From contig JALCRY010000010.1 in NCBI GenBank assembly GCA_022652985.1, positions 1 through 55,483 on the forward strand: DNA of 55,483 nt, in the 5' to 3' direction. The DNA is from Eubacteriaceae bacterium (GTDB lineage: Bacteria; Bacillota; Clostridia; Peptostreptococcales; Anaerovoracaceae). The translations under genes and the position numbers were made by a program. The notes under the pieces are model-generated. The model did no database searches. It was not told the DNA's origin and saw only the letters and a program-made list of their open reading frames with translations. Shown here one piece after another: positions 1-7,993 of this stretch (the first letter of the stretch is position 1; every line of letters starts with the position of its first letter).

Positions 1-81
1 ATCGAAGAAGGACTGAGATTCGCTATCAGAGAAGGCGGAAGAACAGTAGGATCCGGAGTTGTAACAGAGATCATCGAGTAA
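1..81 (+). CDS. tuf: Elongation factor Tu, 3' end only
   Basis: Only the last 26 codons and the TAA stop lie in the window. The encoded tail includes FAIREGGRTVGSGVVTEI, the C-terminal signature of domain III of EF-Tu, the GTPase that delivers aminoacyl-tRNA to the ribosome. The frame opens at base 1, so the gene is cut by the window edge and is not a pseudogene. A strong intrinsic terminator follows about 20 bases after the stop, so tuf ends its transcription unit here. The identification rests on a short but very conserved segment. Confidence 0.93.
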   Translation: MEEGLRFAIREGGRTVGSGVVTEIIE

Positions 82-102
82 TTCGAAACAAAAGACAGGT
101 CA

Positions 103-134
103 CAAGACCGCGCCATGCAGCGCGGTCTTGTTTT
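103..134 (+). terminator. Intrinsic terminator of tuf
   Basis: A perfect 11-bp stem (CAAGACCGCGC at 103-113 with GCGCGGTCTTG at 120-130), a 6-base loop and a TTTT run directly after it. It separates tuf from the convergent histidine kinase gene. Confidence 0.9.
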
Positions 135-170
135 ATCTGCGAAAAGCAGGCAGGGAGCCGATATCAGATT

Positions 171-1532
171 TCATATCCCGGCACTGTTCAAAGTTATGGT
201 GAATGTGCTTCCGGACCCGCGGACACTGTCAGCGGAGACGGTCCCGCCGTGAGCTTCGGCTATCCATTTCACCATAGCCAGGCCCAGACCGAAACTGTCG
301 TCGGTCTGTGTGCGCGAGCGGTCGGCTTTGTAGAAGCGGTTGAAAATGTTCGGCAGATCTTTTTCCGAGATCCCGATGCCGTCGTCTTTGACGGCTATAA
401 TAATATGATCATCTTGCTGTGTGAGGGAAAGCAGGACTTCTCCCGGCGGATCATTGTATTTAATAGCATTGGCAATAAGGTTGGAGACGGCTCTGATCAT
501 CATAGTCTGATCGCCGGTGAAAAATATTCCGCTTTGCACATCACTGCCAAGATGTATGCCTTTCGTCTCTGCGGCCTGTGTAAAACCATCTAAAGTATCG
601 CTGCATACAGAAGACAGATCAAAGAGTTCCTTCTCCATTACGGCATCTTTGTCCATCGTGCGCGACAGCTGCAGCAGCTGCCGTATCATGGACATGGAAC
701 GTCTGCACTGCTTCTGGATTATTTCCAGCGATTCAGCATATTCCGCCGCCTCATGATTTTCGCGAAGCATAAGTTCGCATTCGGATAGTATCACTGACAT
801 AGGTGTTTTCAGTTCATGGGAAACGTCGGAACTGAACTGCTTTTCTGCGACGAAAGCGGTTTCCAGACGTTCGATCATGCTGTTCAGTGTCTCGGTCAGA
901 TAGTAGAGTTCATCCTTGTTTTCTCCCAGCGGTATCCTCATGCTGAGATCTTTGCCGGTATTGATGTGCTCGGCGGCGGCCGTGATCTCGCTGACAGGTT
1001 CAAAAGCTTTGCCGGTTATGCGTCTGCCGGCGAGGATGGCCAGTATCAGCACCAGCGGCAGGATAATAAGCATGCTCAGGATGACAGCGCGCAGAGTTGC
1101 CGAGCTGTTATCTGTGTTATATATTCCGCGGATCCATATACCCTGTCCGTTCTCATAAGTGTTATAGAGATCGTAGACGAGCCATTTCTCATCGGAAATA
1201 TTTACGGTGCGGTAATGTCCGGCGGAAAGCGGGACAGTTTTGGTGAAGGCCGACGGTACGGAGCCTTTGATCAGCGTCCCCTTGTCACTGTATACGAGCA
1301 GGGTGACCCCTTTATAGTAATTGTCGAAATCATCGTCTATTTCGATGACGCTGTGATCGCTTTCGATTTCATCAAATGAATTTTGCACAGCATCGGTGAG
1401 GGTGCTTTTGGATATTGTATTGGTCTGGAGGTCTATGGTTATGATGAATACGCCAAATACGAGTACAGTGACGGCCACTAGTACCAGCGAATAATACAAG
1501 GTAACTTTTTTCCGGATCGACATATTTTTCAT
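171..1532 (-). CDS. Membrane sensor histidine kinase (HAMP, HisKA, HATPase)
   Basis: Sensor half of a two-component system: it autophosphorylates on His and passes the phosphate to the adjacent OmpR-type regulator. Visible architecture: TM1 about residues 10-33, an extracellular loop of about 110 residues, TM2 about 147-169, a HAMP region about 170-225, and the HisKA box FSSDVSHELKTP with the phospho-acceptor at His239. The ATPase part has an N box, then DDGIGI and the GLGLAMVKWIAEAHGG G box near the C-terminus. Length (453 aa) is usual for the class. Its ATG overlaps the stop of the regulator gene in an ATGA tetranucleotide, so the two are translationally coupled. The signal is unknown; the loop matches no sensor domain I can name. 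The divergent PepSY gene is a plausible target or accessory. Confidence 0.93.
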   Translation of the reverse strand: MKNMSIRKKVTLYYSLVLVAVTVLVFGVFIITIDLQTNTISKSTLTDAVQNSFDEIESDHSVIEIDDDFDNYYKGVTLLVYSDKGTLIKGSVPSAFTKTVPLSAGHYRTVNISDEKWLVYDLYNTYENGQGIWIRGIYNTDNSSATLRAVILSMLIILPLVLILAILAGRRITGKAFEPVSEITAAAEHINTGKDLSMRIPLGENKDELYYLTETLNSMIERLETAFVAEKQFSSDVSHELKTPMSVILSECELMLRENHEAAEYAESLEIIQKQCRRSMSMIRQLLQLSRTMDKDAVMEKELFDLSSVCSDTLDGFTQAAETKGIHLGSDVQSGIFFTGDQTMMIRAVSNLIANAIKYNDPPGEVLLSLTQQDDHIIIAVKDDGIGISEKDLPNIFNRFYKADRSRTQTDDSFGLGLAMVKWIAEAHGGTVSADSVRGSGSTFTITLNSAGI

Positions 1533-2197
1533 TTGATCACATAACCCATTCCTCTGACTGTCTGAATCAGCTTCTCATCAAAGTCCGCATCCACTTTGCG
1601 GCGGAGAGCGCGGATATATACATCTACAATATTACTGCTTCCCTCATAGTCATAATTCCAGATGTGCGCTTCGATTTTGTCTCTGGAAAGGATCATCCCT
1701 TTGTTGTGCATCAGGTATTCGAGGATAGCGTATTCTTTGGCGGTAAGGATTATTTCCCGTCCTTCGCGGGCTGCTATTTTTGTTCTGGTGTCGAGGGTCA
1801 GAGTACCTACGCGCAATATATTATCGGTCTGTTCGACTCCGCTGCGCCTGATCATTACGCGTATACGCGCAGCCAGCTCTTCCAGCGAAAAAGGTTTCGT
1901 CATATAATCGTCTGCACCGCTGTCGAGACCGGTGACCTTGTCTTCCACGGTATCTCTGGCTGTAAGGAGCAGAACGGGAACAGTTTGCTGCTGCGTGCGG
2001 ATTTTTTTCAGGACGGAAAGTCCGTCGATGCCGGGGAGCATGATATCCAGTACAACTGCATCGTAGTCCGCGGATCCGATGAAGTCAACAGCGTCGAGGC
2101 CGTCGAAACAGCAGTCGGAAGAATAACCTTCCGCCCTCATGAATGCGGCGATATTCTCACAGAGCTGCCTCTCGTCCTCCACTATAAGTAATCTCAT
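1529..2197 (-). CDS. OmpR/PhoB-family response regulator
   Basis: Receiver domain (residues 1-115) with the acidic pocket in LLIVEDE, phospho-acceptor Asp51 in VVLDIMLPG and the conserved Lys in TKPFSLEEL, followed by a winged-helix DNA-binding domain that ends in RGMGYVIK. It is the transcription-factor partner of the kinase encoded immediately downstream, with a 4-base ATGA overlap. The start was placed at the ATG before RLLIVEDE because a GGAGGG ribosome binding site lies 8 bases upstream; a further upstream in-frame extension of 10 codons has no such site and does not fit the family N-terminus. Its target genes are not known; the divergent PepSY gene is the closest candidate. Confidence 0.94.
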   Translation of the reverse strand: MRLLIVEDERQLCENIAAFMRAEGYSSDCCFDGLDAVDFIGSADYDAVVLDIMLPGIDGLSVLKKIRTQQQTVPVLLLTARDTVEDKVTGLDSGADDYMTKPFSLEELAARIRVMIRRSGVEQTDNILRVGTLTLDTRTKIAAREGREIILTAKEYAILEYLMHNKGMILSRDKIEAHIWNYDYEGSSNIVDVYIRALRRKVDADFDEKLIQTVRGMGYVIK

Positions 2198-2256
2198 ATA
2201 TTTATCCCTCCAATATGATTCTATCATAAAGACAGAAAATGAAAAAACAATGAATT

Positions 2257-2273
2257 TTTCATTTTGGTTTCAT
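2257..2273. promoter_or_regulatory. TTTCAT direct repeat, possible OmpR-type operator
   Basis: Two TTTCAT hexamers begin exactly 11 bases apart (2257 and 2268) in the intergenic region between the divergent regulator and PepSY genes. OmpR/PhoB-family proteins bind tandem half-sites with 10-11 bp spacing on one face of the helix. The position suits control of both genes. This is inference from spacing and location only. Confidence 0.35.
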
Positions 2274-2338
2274 AATCGGACGCTAGGATAACACCATAAA
2301 AGATAACGGAAAGTTAATGAGAAGCGAGGAGAATCAAA

Positions 2339-3451
2339 ATGAAAGGGAAAATAAAAAAGAAGTATGTACTGATTGCAGCAGCAGCTTCATTTGCAGTAAT
2401 AGCGGCAGCGGCAGCGACGACAGCTCTGGCGGGTACGATGACGGCTGACGAAGCCAGGGCGCTGGCGAAGACATATGTTACAGAGAAGGCAGAATTGCTG
2501 GCGTGTGAGGAAGAAAGCACCAAATATGAAATCGCTTACCGGGATGCATCAAAAAAGGAAACGTTTGAGGTAGAAGTAAACAAGGATGCTCAGAAAGTCA
2601 AGAAAGTGGAAATGCAGATCGATAACGATCAGGGAAGCAAAGATGTTAAGCTGGCAAAAACCGACGTAGAGAAAATCATCCAAAAGAGCTTTCCGGGAGT
2701 TACAAGTATAGATATCAATCTGGAAAAGGAACACGGATTATACGAATATGAGGTCAATTTCAAAGCCAATGATTTTTACGGCAGCGCGGAAATAGATCCG
2801 TCCTCCGGAACTATCCTTGAAAGTACAGTTAAGTACGGTACTGCGACAGTGATCCCTGGTGAAAGCAAAGATATGCTGACATCTGCCGAAGCCGAGCAGG
2901 CTGCCGTCAAAAAAGCCGGCGGCGGAACAGTCGATGACATCGATCTGGAGGAAGAAAACGGCAGGTATTACTATGAAGTCGAGCTGGTAAAGGACAATAA
3001 AGAATATGATTATATCGTAGACGCGGCCACCGGTGAAGCAACACTGGACGGCAGTCATGATCAGTATATCGGCAGTGACGACGATGAAGAAAACGCTGCA
3101 GCAAGTAATTCCGGCAGTTCACGCATTTCAGCCTCGGAGGCGAAAGCCATAGTGCTCAGGAAGATCCCCGGCGCGTCGATCAGCCATATAAGCCTGGATA
3201 AGGAAGACGGAATATATGTTTATGAAGGTGAGGCAGTACGCGGAAATAATGAGTACGATTTTGCAGTGAACGCATCATCCGGAGTGATCATTGAATGGGA
3301 CGAAGAGGCGGCGGAAACGAATGACGGCAGCGATGATGAGTCTGCTGACGATGAGGATGAGAATGAAAGCGGTCATGACGCGGATGAGAACGAGAACGAT
3401 CATGATGATGACAGCGGCAGTGACGATGAAGGCGAAGAGGCCGATGACTGA
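2339..3451 (+). CDS. Secreted protein with four PepSY-like repeats and acidic tail
   Basis: 370 aa. N-terminal signal or anchor (KGKIKKK then an Ala-rich hydrophobic stretch to about residue 31). Four PepSY-like modules follow, near residues 34-95, 103-165, 178-240 and 262-322; modules 2-4 share the pattern 'hydrophobic Glu/Lys-rich, G-x-Y-x-Y-E-V, then D-x-x-x/S-G'. The last 45 or so residues are almost only Asp, Glu, Ser, Gly, Asn and His. PepSY domains are thought to inhibit secreted peptidases or bind at the cell surface; the acidic tail could bind cations. A GAGGAG ribosome binding site precedes the ATG. The gene is divergent from a two-component system, an arrangement often seen for PepSY genes, so it may be regulated by it. 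The exact role is unknown. Confidence 0.85.
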   Translation: MKGKIKKKYVLIAAAASFAVIAAAAATTALAGTMTADEARALAKTYVTEKAELLACEEESTKYEIAYRDASKKETFEVEVNKDAQKVKKVEMQIDNDQGSKDVKLAKTDVEKIIQKSFPGVTSIDINLEKEHGLYEYEVNFKANDFYGSAEIDPSSGTILESTVKYGTATVIPGESKDMLTSAEAEQAAVKKAGGGTVDDIDLEEENGRYYYEVELVKDNKEYDYIVDAATGEATLDGSHDQYIGSDDDEENAAASNSGSSRISASEAKAIVLRKIPGASISHISLDKEDGIYVYEGEAVRGNNEYDFAVNASSGVIIEWDEEAAETNDGSDDESADDEDENESGHDADENENDHDDDSGSDDEGEEADD

Positions 3452-3589
3452 CCGCAGGCCCTGCCCGATATCTTCACTACGTGCGCGAAAAACAGCATTT
3501 CGTGAGAAAGCGCCCCAAAGAATGAAATTCGGGTTATACTGAATACGATATTAGATATCCACTACCCCAAATACGTGATAATCTATGCG

Positions 3590-3626
3590 AGTGATCCGGC
3601 GATAAGGCCGGATCGCTTATTTTTTG
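3590..3626 (+). terminator. Intrinsic terminator after PepSY gene
   Basis: An 11-bp stem (3590-3600 with 3607-3617, one T-G pair, core GATCCGGC/GCCGGATC), a 6-base loop and a T-rich tail through 3626. Confidence 0.85.
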
Positions 3627-3653
3627 CCGAACCGGTCCGTTTGCTTTATATCC

Positions 3654-3682
3654 TTTAATAATCCGCCTAAAAGTAATATAAT
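3654..3682 (+). promoter_or_regulatory. Candidate sigma-A promoter of GH8 gene
   Basis: TATAAT at 3677-3682 with a weak -35 (TTTAAT, 3654-3659) at 17-bp spacing, 37 bases before the start codon. Confidence 0.5.
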
Positions 3683-3719
3683 CAATAGGTAAGAAACATT
3701 AGCAGCGGAAGAGGACGAT

Positions 3720-5048
3720 ATGAGCAACTTACGAAGGACAGCAATAATAACAGCAGCGGCAGTGATCGCTGTTTCTATGCTCTTTTTACCAGCCGGCGCA
3801 AGTGTTTCAGCCGCGTCAGCGGCATCCTGCAATGCGCCTTTCCCGCAGCATGCCGATTATTATTCCTGCACATTGCCTTCAGTCTCCAGGGCGAAGATCG
3901 ACCGGGAAACGGAAGACTATTATGATCTCTGGAAGGCGCGTTATGTGCGCACTGATAAATATTACCGTAAATCGCAAGGTGTTACGACGCGTTACATCCT
4001 TTACAATCAGAACCATCAGACATATGCCGATACGAAGAATACTGTCGCGGTCACCACTTCAGAAGCGGAAGGATACGGCATGATCATTACTGCGGCGATG
4101 GCCGGGTACGATAAAGACGCAAAGGAATATTTTGATTCGATGTATAGATATTACAGGCGTTTTCGGAGCACCGCGAATGAAGGGACGTATCTGATGGCGT
4201 GGCAGCAGTCGGATACAGGCAGGAAACTCGTCTGCACCGGCGGGAGATGTTCGGCGTCGGACGGAGACATTGATATTGCCTACGCATTGCTCCTCGCCGA
4301 TAAGCAATGGGGCTCTGACGGAACTGTGGATTACAAACAGGCTGCAGCGGGTATAATAAGCGACATATATAAATACGAAGTGAATAAAACGACCGGTACG
4401 ATACAGTATGGAGACTGGGTGAGGTGGTCGAAGCATTCAAGCAGAGAATACACCGGAACGCGTTCATCGGATTTTATAACGGCGGAGCTGAGGGCATTTG
4501 TCAAGGCTGATCCTGCGCATGACTGGAACAGAGTCGTCAGAAAAACATATGCGGCTGTCAGTTATATGAATAAAAAGTACTCGGCTGACAGGGGACTGCT
4601 TCCGGATTTTATGTACAGGAAAGATGGAAAGTTCAGGCCGGAGAAACCATATAAGCATGAGAGCGCGCTCGACGGAGGCTACGGGTACAATGCCTGCAGA
4701 GTGCCGTGGAGGATCGGGACGGATTATCTCGTGAACGGCAGCACATCGGCCGGGAAGGAGACGGCGCGGCTCAATAAATGGATCAGGAAAAAGACCGGCG
4801 GAGATCCCGCAAAGATAGCCGCGGGGTATAAACTTTCGGGGAAAAAGGCCGCTGATTACAGCGATATGTGTTTCACGGCGCCGTTCCTGGTGTCGGCCGT
4901 ATGTGATACTTCGGGCGATGCGGCAGCGCAGAAATGGACCGATGCGCTCTGGGAGAAAGTTACGGAAAAGAAAACCGAGAATTACTATAACGATACGCTA
5001 AAACTGCTATGTATGATCACGGCCGGAGGAAACTGGATAACACCGTGA
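3720..5048 (+). CDS. Secreted glycoside hydrolase family 8 enzyme
   Basis: 442 aa with a signal peptide (residues 1 to about 32, hydrophobic core IITAAAVIAVSMLFLPAGA). The mature part shows GH8 hallmarks: SEAEGYGMIITAAMAG, in which Glu117 matches the catalytic acid of the family, and SDGDIDIAYALLLADKQWG (about 180-198), the conserved Asp-rich segment. GH8 members hydrolyse beta-1,4 links in cellulose, xylan, lichenan or chitosan by inversion; substrate cannot be assigned from this alone. Length matches a single catalytic domain, and no carbohydrate-binding module was seen. The next gene starts 29 bases downstream, so read-through is possible, but that product is an unrelated RNA nuclease. Confidence 0.9.
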   Translation: MSNLRRTAIITAAAVIAVSMLFLPAGASVSAASAASCNAPFPQHADYYSCTLPSVSRAKIDRETEDYYDLWKARYVRTDKYYRKSQGVTTRYILYNQNHQTYADTKNTVAVTTSEAEGYGMIITAAMAGYDKDAKEYFDSMYRYYRRFRSTANEGTYLMAWQQSDTGRKLVCTGGRCSASDGDIDIAYALLLADKQWGSDGTVDYKQAAAGIISDIYKYEVNKTTGTIQYGDWVRWSKHSSREYTGTRSSDFITAELRAFVKADPAHDWNRVVRKTYAAVSYMNKKYSADRGLLPDFMYRKDGKFRPEKPYKHESALDGGYGYNACRVPWRIGTDYLVNGSTSAGKETARLNKWIRKKTGGDPAKIAAGYKLSGKKAADYSDMCFTAPFLVSAVCDTSGDAAAQKWTDALWEKVTEKKTENYYNDTLKLLCMITAGGNWITP

Positions 5049-5077
5049 CCTGACAAGAGAAAACAGAGGTGAAAGAC

Positions 5078-6760
5078 ATGAAAATCAAATTTTGCGGCGC
5101 AGCAACGGGCGTGACCGGAAGCTGTCACATGATCACATCGGGCACTCATAAGATACTTCTGGACTGCGGACAGTTCCAGGGCGGAAAAGCGCAGGAAGCC
5201 CTCAATTATGAGGAATTTCCTTTTGATCCCGCGGAGATAGAATGCGTTGTTCTGAGTCACGCGCATATCGACCACTGCGGCAGACTTCCGCTGCTCATGA
5301 AGAAAGGCTTCAAGGGCAAGATCTACTGTACTGAAGCGACTGCGGATCTTCTCGACGTCATGCTGAAGGACAGCGGGTACATACATGAAAAAGAAGCGGA
5401 GTGGCAGAACAGGAAAAACGAGCGTGCAGGCCGCCCTCTGGTGGAGCCGCTGTACACGTTCAACGATGCGGTCGACTGCCTGAAATACATACAGCCGGTG
5501 CTGTACGATCAGCTCATAGATATTAACGACGATATGAAAATCGTGTTCAATGATGCGGGGCACATCCTCGGATCGGCGATCACCGAGCTGTGGACCGATG
5601 AAGGCGGCAAGGTAACGAAGCTCGTGTTCTCGGGCGACCTCGGCGCGACGGGAAGACCGATCCTCCGCGACCCGACGATAATCAAAAAGGCGGATTATGT
5701 CATCATGGAGACGACTTACGGCAACCGCCTGCATCCTGAGAATTCGGGAGATATAGAAAAGCTGATAGAAATAATCGTGAAGACTGCTAAACGCGGAGGC
5801 ATAGTAGTTATTCCGTCGTTTGCGGTAGGACGCACGCAGGAGCTCATATATCAGCTCAACCGTTTCTATGAGGAAAATAATAAATACAGAGATGAACTGG
5901 AAAGACTCAATGTTTATGTAGACAGCCCGATGGCAACGACGGCGACGGAAGTGTTCAGAAGGAACGCCGATGTATTCGACGAAGAGACGAAGGCATATAT
6001 ATTGAAGGGCGATAATCCGCTCGATTTCAAGAATCTGAAATTCACCAGGACGACTGAGGAATCGCAGGCACTCAACTTTGACCGCCAGCCGAAGATAATC
6101 ATTTCCGCGAGCGGCATGTGCGAAGCCGGCAGGATCAGGCATCATCTGAAGCACAACCTCTGGGATCCGAGATCGTCTGTCATATTCGTCGGTTATCAGG
6201 CAGAGGGAACGCTCGGCAGAAATCTGCTGAACGGACTCAAGGACGTAACGCTTTTCGGCGAGACGATCCACGTGAACGCCGAGATATACAACCTCGAAGG
6301 ATTTTCGGGGCACGCCGACAAAGACGGTCTGATGGAATGGCTCAAGGGTTTCCAGGTGACGCCGAAGCAGCTGTTCCTCGTGCACGGGGAGCTGGAATCC
6401 AAAGAAGCATTTGCGGCAAGTGTGAAGCAGGAGACCGGATACGATGCGACGATAGTGCGCGAAGTCTCCGAATATGAACTCGAGAGCGGCGAATGTCTGT
6501 CGAGATCCGAAGCGCTGGCTGATGCGATGGATGAAGAGACGATCGAGGATATCAGGAGGAAAGTCGCGGATGTCCATGAGGAGATGGAAAAAATACTCTA
6601 CAATACCAGACTTCTCGTCGGGCAGGAGGTATCACCGGAGCAGCTGGCCAACATCAACAACGTGGTCAGAAGCCTGGAGAAGGATGCCATGCAGCTGAGC
6701 ACAGCGGTCATAGAACCGAACGACAATTCATTTGACCTCAAAGTAACGCCGAAAGTATAA
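5078..6760 (+). CDS. Metallo-beta-lactamase/beta-CASP RNA nuclease
   Basis: 560 aa. Zinc-binding motif 2 is SHAHIDHCG (His61, His63, Asp65, His66); DAGHILGS and SGDLGATGRP supply motifs 3 and 4. The beta-CASP insertion and C-terminal RNA-specificity part are marked by ETTYGNRLH, PSFAVGRTQELIYQL, SASGMCEAGRIRHHL and FSGHADKDGL. This is the YSH1/CPSF-like group, acting on RNA 5' or 3' ends in the cytoplasm; it is not RNase J, which has a different N-terminus. A tail of about 100 residues after the core is partly coiled-coil. The ATG at 5078 was chosen because AGGTG lies 7 bases before it; an in-frame GTG at 5069 is part of that ribosome binding site. Confidence 0.92.
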   Translation: MKIKFCGAATGVTGSCHMITSGTHKILLDCGQFQGGKAQEALNYEEFPFDPAEIECVVLSHAHIDHCGRLPLLMKKGFKGKIYCTEATADLLDVMLKDSGYIHEKEAEWQNRKNERAGRPLVEPLYTFNDAVDCLKYIQPVLYDQLIDINDDMKIVFNDAGHILGSAITELWTDEGGKVTKLVFSGDLGATGRPILRDPTIIKKADYVIMETTYGNRLHPENSGDIEKLIEIIVKTAKRGGIVVIPSFAVGRTQELIYQLNRFYEENNKYRDELERLNVYVDSPMATTATEVFRRNADVFDEETKAYILKGDNPLDFKNLKFTRTTEESQALNFDRQPKIIISASGMCEAGRIRHHLKHNLWDPRSSVIFVGYQAEGTLGRNLLNGLKDVTLFGETIHVNAEIYNLEGFSGHADKDGLMEWLKGFQVTPKQLFLVHGELESKEAFAASVKQETGYDATIVREVSEYELESGECLSRSEALADAMDEETIEDIRRKVADVHEEMEKILYNTRLLVGQEVSPEQLANINNVVRSLEKDAMQLSTAVIEPNDNSFDLKVTPKV

Positions 6761-6772
6761 GGAGAACAATTA

Positions 6773-7075
6773 ATGGTAAAACATATAGTAATGTGGAAAT
6801 TCAAAGACAGCGTTTCCGCTGAACAGAAAGAAAAGCTGCGCGCAGAGCTGCCGGGGGATTTCGCGGCGCTCGTTGATAAAGTGCCGTCGCTGAAAGCTGT
6901 GAAATTCGTTTCCTGTCCTCTGTCGTCGAGCACTCACGATATGGCGCTCATGACGGAACACGACGATGCCGCAGGACTGGCCGCATATTCCGGACATCCT
7001 GAGCATCAGGCCCTGGCAAACGCAAAAGTCCGCCCTTTCACAACGGAGAGAGCGGCCCTGGATTACGATGATTAG
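6773..7075 (+). CDS. Dabb (stress-response alpha/beta barrel) domain protein
   Basis: 100 aa. It begins MVKHIVMWKFKD, the typical first strand of Dabb-family dimeric alpha/beta barrels, and continues with VPSLKAVKFV and the HPEHQALA segment common in this fold. The function of most bacterial members is unknown; some bind small hydrophobic ligands or act like monooxygenases. AAGGAG lies 8 bases before the ATG. It follows the RNA nuclease gene by 12 bases and overlaps the next gene, so the three probably share a transcript. Confidence 0.85.
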   Translation: MVKHIVMWKFKDSVSAEQKEKLRAELPGDFAALVDKVPSLKAVKFVSCPLSSSTHDMALMTEHDDAAGLAAYSGHPEHQALANAKVRPFTTERAALDYDD

Positions 7076-7331
7076 CATGTACATACTCAGAAAACTGCTG
7101 TGGGTGATGCTCATAGCAATGCTTCTGCTTGATTACAGCGGACGCATAACAGATCCGAAGCAGAGACTGGCGCTGAACGTGCTGTTCGGCCTCTTCTCCG
7201 CAATGGTCCTTTACTCGGGACTGTCGAGTGCATTCCGCGGTTCGCCGTCGGCTTCCGCGATCATAGGCATAGTGCTCGGCGCGGTTTGTCTTGCGGACAG
7301 CGTGAAGAACATCATGGAGTACAGACGCTGA
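7068..7331 (+). CDS. Small two-helix membrane protein, unknown function
   Basis: 87 aa when started at the ATG overlapping the stop of the Dabb gene (84 aa from the next ATG at 7077). Hydrophobic segments lie about residues 5-22 (ILRKLLWVMLIAMLLLDY), 33-50 and 58-78, so two or three membrane passes are possible. The overlap with the upstream stop suggests translational coupling, since no good ribosome binding site stands just before it. No family is recognised. It ends 13 bases before the convergent NiaR gene. Confidence 0.65.
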   Translation: MISMYILRKLLWVMLIAMLLLDYSGRITDPKQRLALNVLFGLFSAMVLYSGLSSAFRGSPSASAIIGIVLGAVCLADSVKNIMEYRR

Positions 7332-7344
7332 GACCGGAAATGTC

Positions 7345-7860
7345 TCAGAGCGCGAGCCCGGCTTTCTTCAGCATGGCGCTGATGTTTTCGAATGTCTCCT
7401 GATTCTTGCATCCGATGCGGTGCGTATGGATGCCGTCGGTAAGAGTACTGAGCGGCTGTGAATCGTCGGCTTTGACTTTTTCTACGAACATGTCGACTTC
7501 ATAGCGCGACGAGACATTGAGGGGGCCTGTGAGTTCGCCGTACAGCGGATGCTCGATCGTTACATCGATCGCGGTCCCGCCGTAATCTACAATAATATAC
7601 AATTCTTCCTGAAGTCTGTTCAGTCTGTGTCTGACTGCGACAGTCCCGACATATCCGAAATTGCCGCGGACGTCAGCTTCGAGAATATAACCGCGGGGGG
7701 TGGCCATTACCGGCTGCCCTTCTGCGCGGAGTATGGCTACATCGCCGACGATGATCTGCCTGCTCACATTGAATTTTTCCGCAAGCAAAGAAGCGCTGAC
7801 AGGCTCATGCGAGCTGCGCAGCATCTCCAGGATTTCATTTCTTCTGCTCAATGGATTCAT
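7345..7860 (-). CDS. niaR: NiaR-type niacin-responsive repressor (HTH + 3H domain)
   Basis: 171 aa. The N-terminal HTH_11 winged helix (SRRNEILEMLRSSHEPVSAS, then LAEKFNVSRQIIVGDVAILR) is followed by a 3H domain with the conserved histidines in RHRLNRLQEELY, IEHPLYGELTGPL and DGIHTHRIG. In Bacillota such proteins (YrxA/NiaR) bind nicotinic acid and repress NAD synthesis and niacin uptake genes; metal is bound through the 3H histidines. No target such as niaX or nadABC is in the window, so it must act elsewhere, possibly also on itself. The start at 7860 has GGAGG 9 bases upstream; a longer reading frame of 18 more codons lacks this. Confidence 0.88.
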   Translation of the reverse strand: MNPLSRRNEILEMLRSSHEPVSASLLAEKFNVSRQIIVGDVAILRAEGQPVMATPRGYILEADVRGNFGYVGTVAVRHRLNRLQEELYIIVDYGGTAIDVTIEHPLYGELTGPLNVSSRYEVDMFVEKVKADDSQPLSTLTDGIHTHRIGCKNQETFENISAMLKKAGLAL

Positions 7861-7880
7861 TACTGGTTTCCTCCGATTCC

Positions 7881-7893
7881 TGTATATTATACA
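7881..7893. promoter_or_regulatory. 13-bp palindrome over niaR promoter
   Basis: TGTATATTATACA is a perfect palindrome about the central T. On the minus strand it contains TATAAT, a likely -10 box for niaR, so a protein bound here would block transcription. Autoregulation by NiaR is inferred from position; I cannot confirm that it matches the NiaR consensus. Confidence 0.4.
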
Positions 7894-7993
7894 ATGAAAC
7901 AGGAAATAATGCACACAATGTAAATATCTTACATATTAATCAGCCTTTAATCTTGCTGTGATATATTGATATGTAAAGGATGGAAGGGATAGC

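Noticed and set aside
4985-6577. Long minus-strand open frame opposite the beta-CASP nuclease gene
   Set aside because: It is an antisense shadow: composition is Arg/His/Phe-rich, there is no family similarity, and the plus-strand gene has full motifs.
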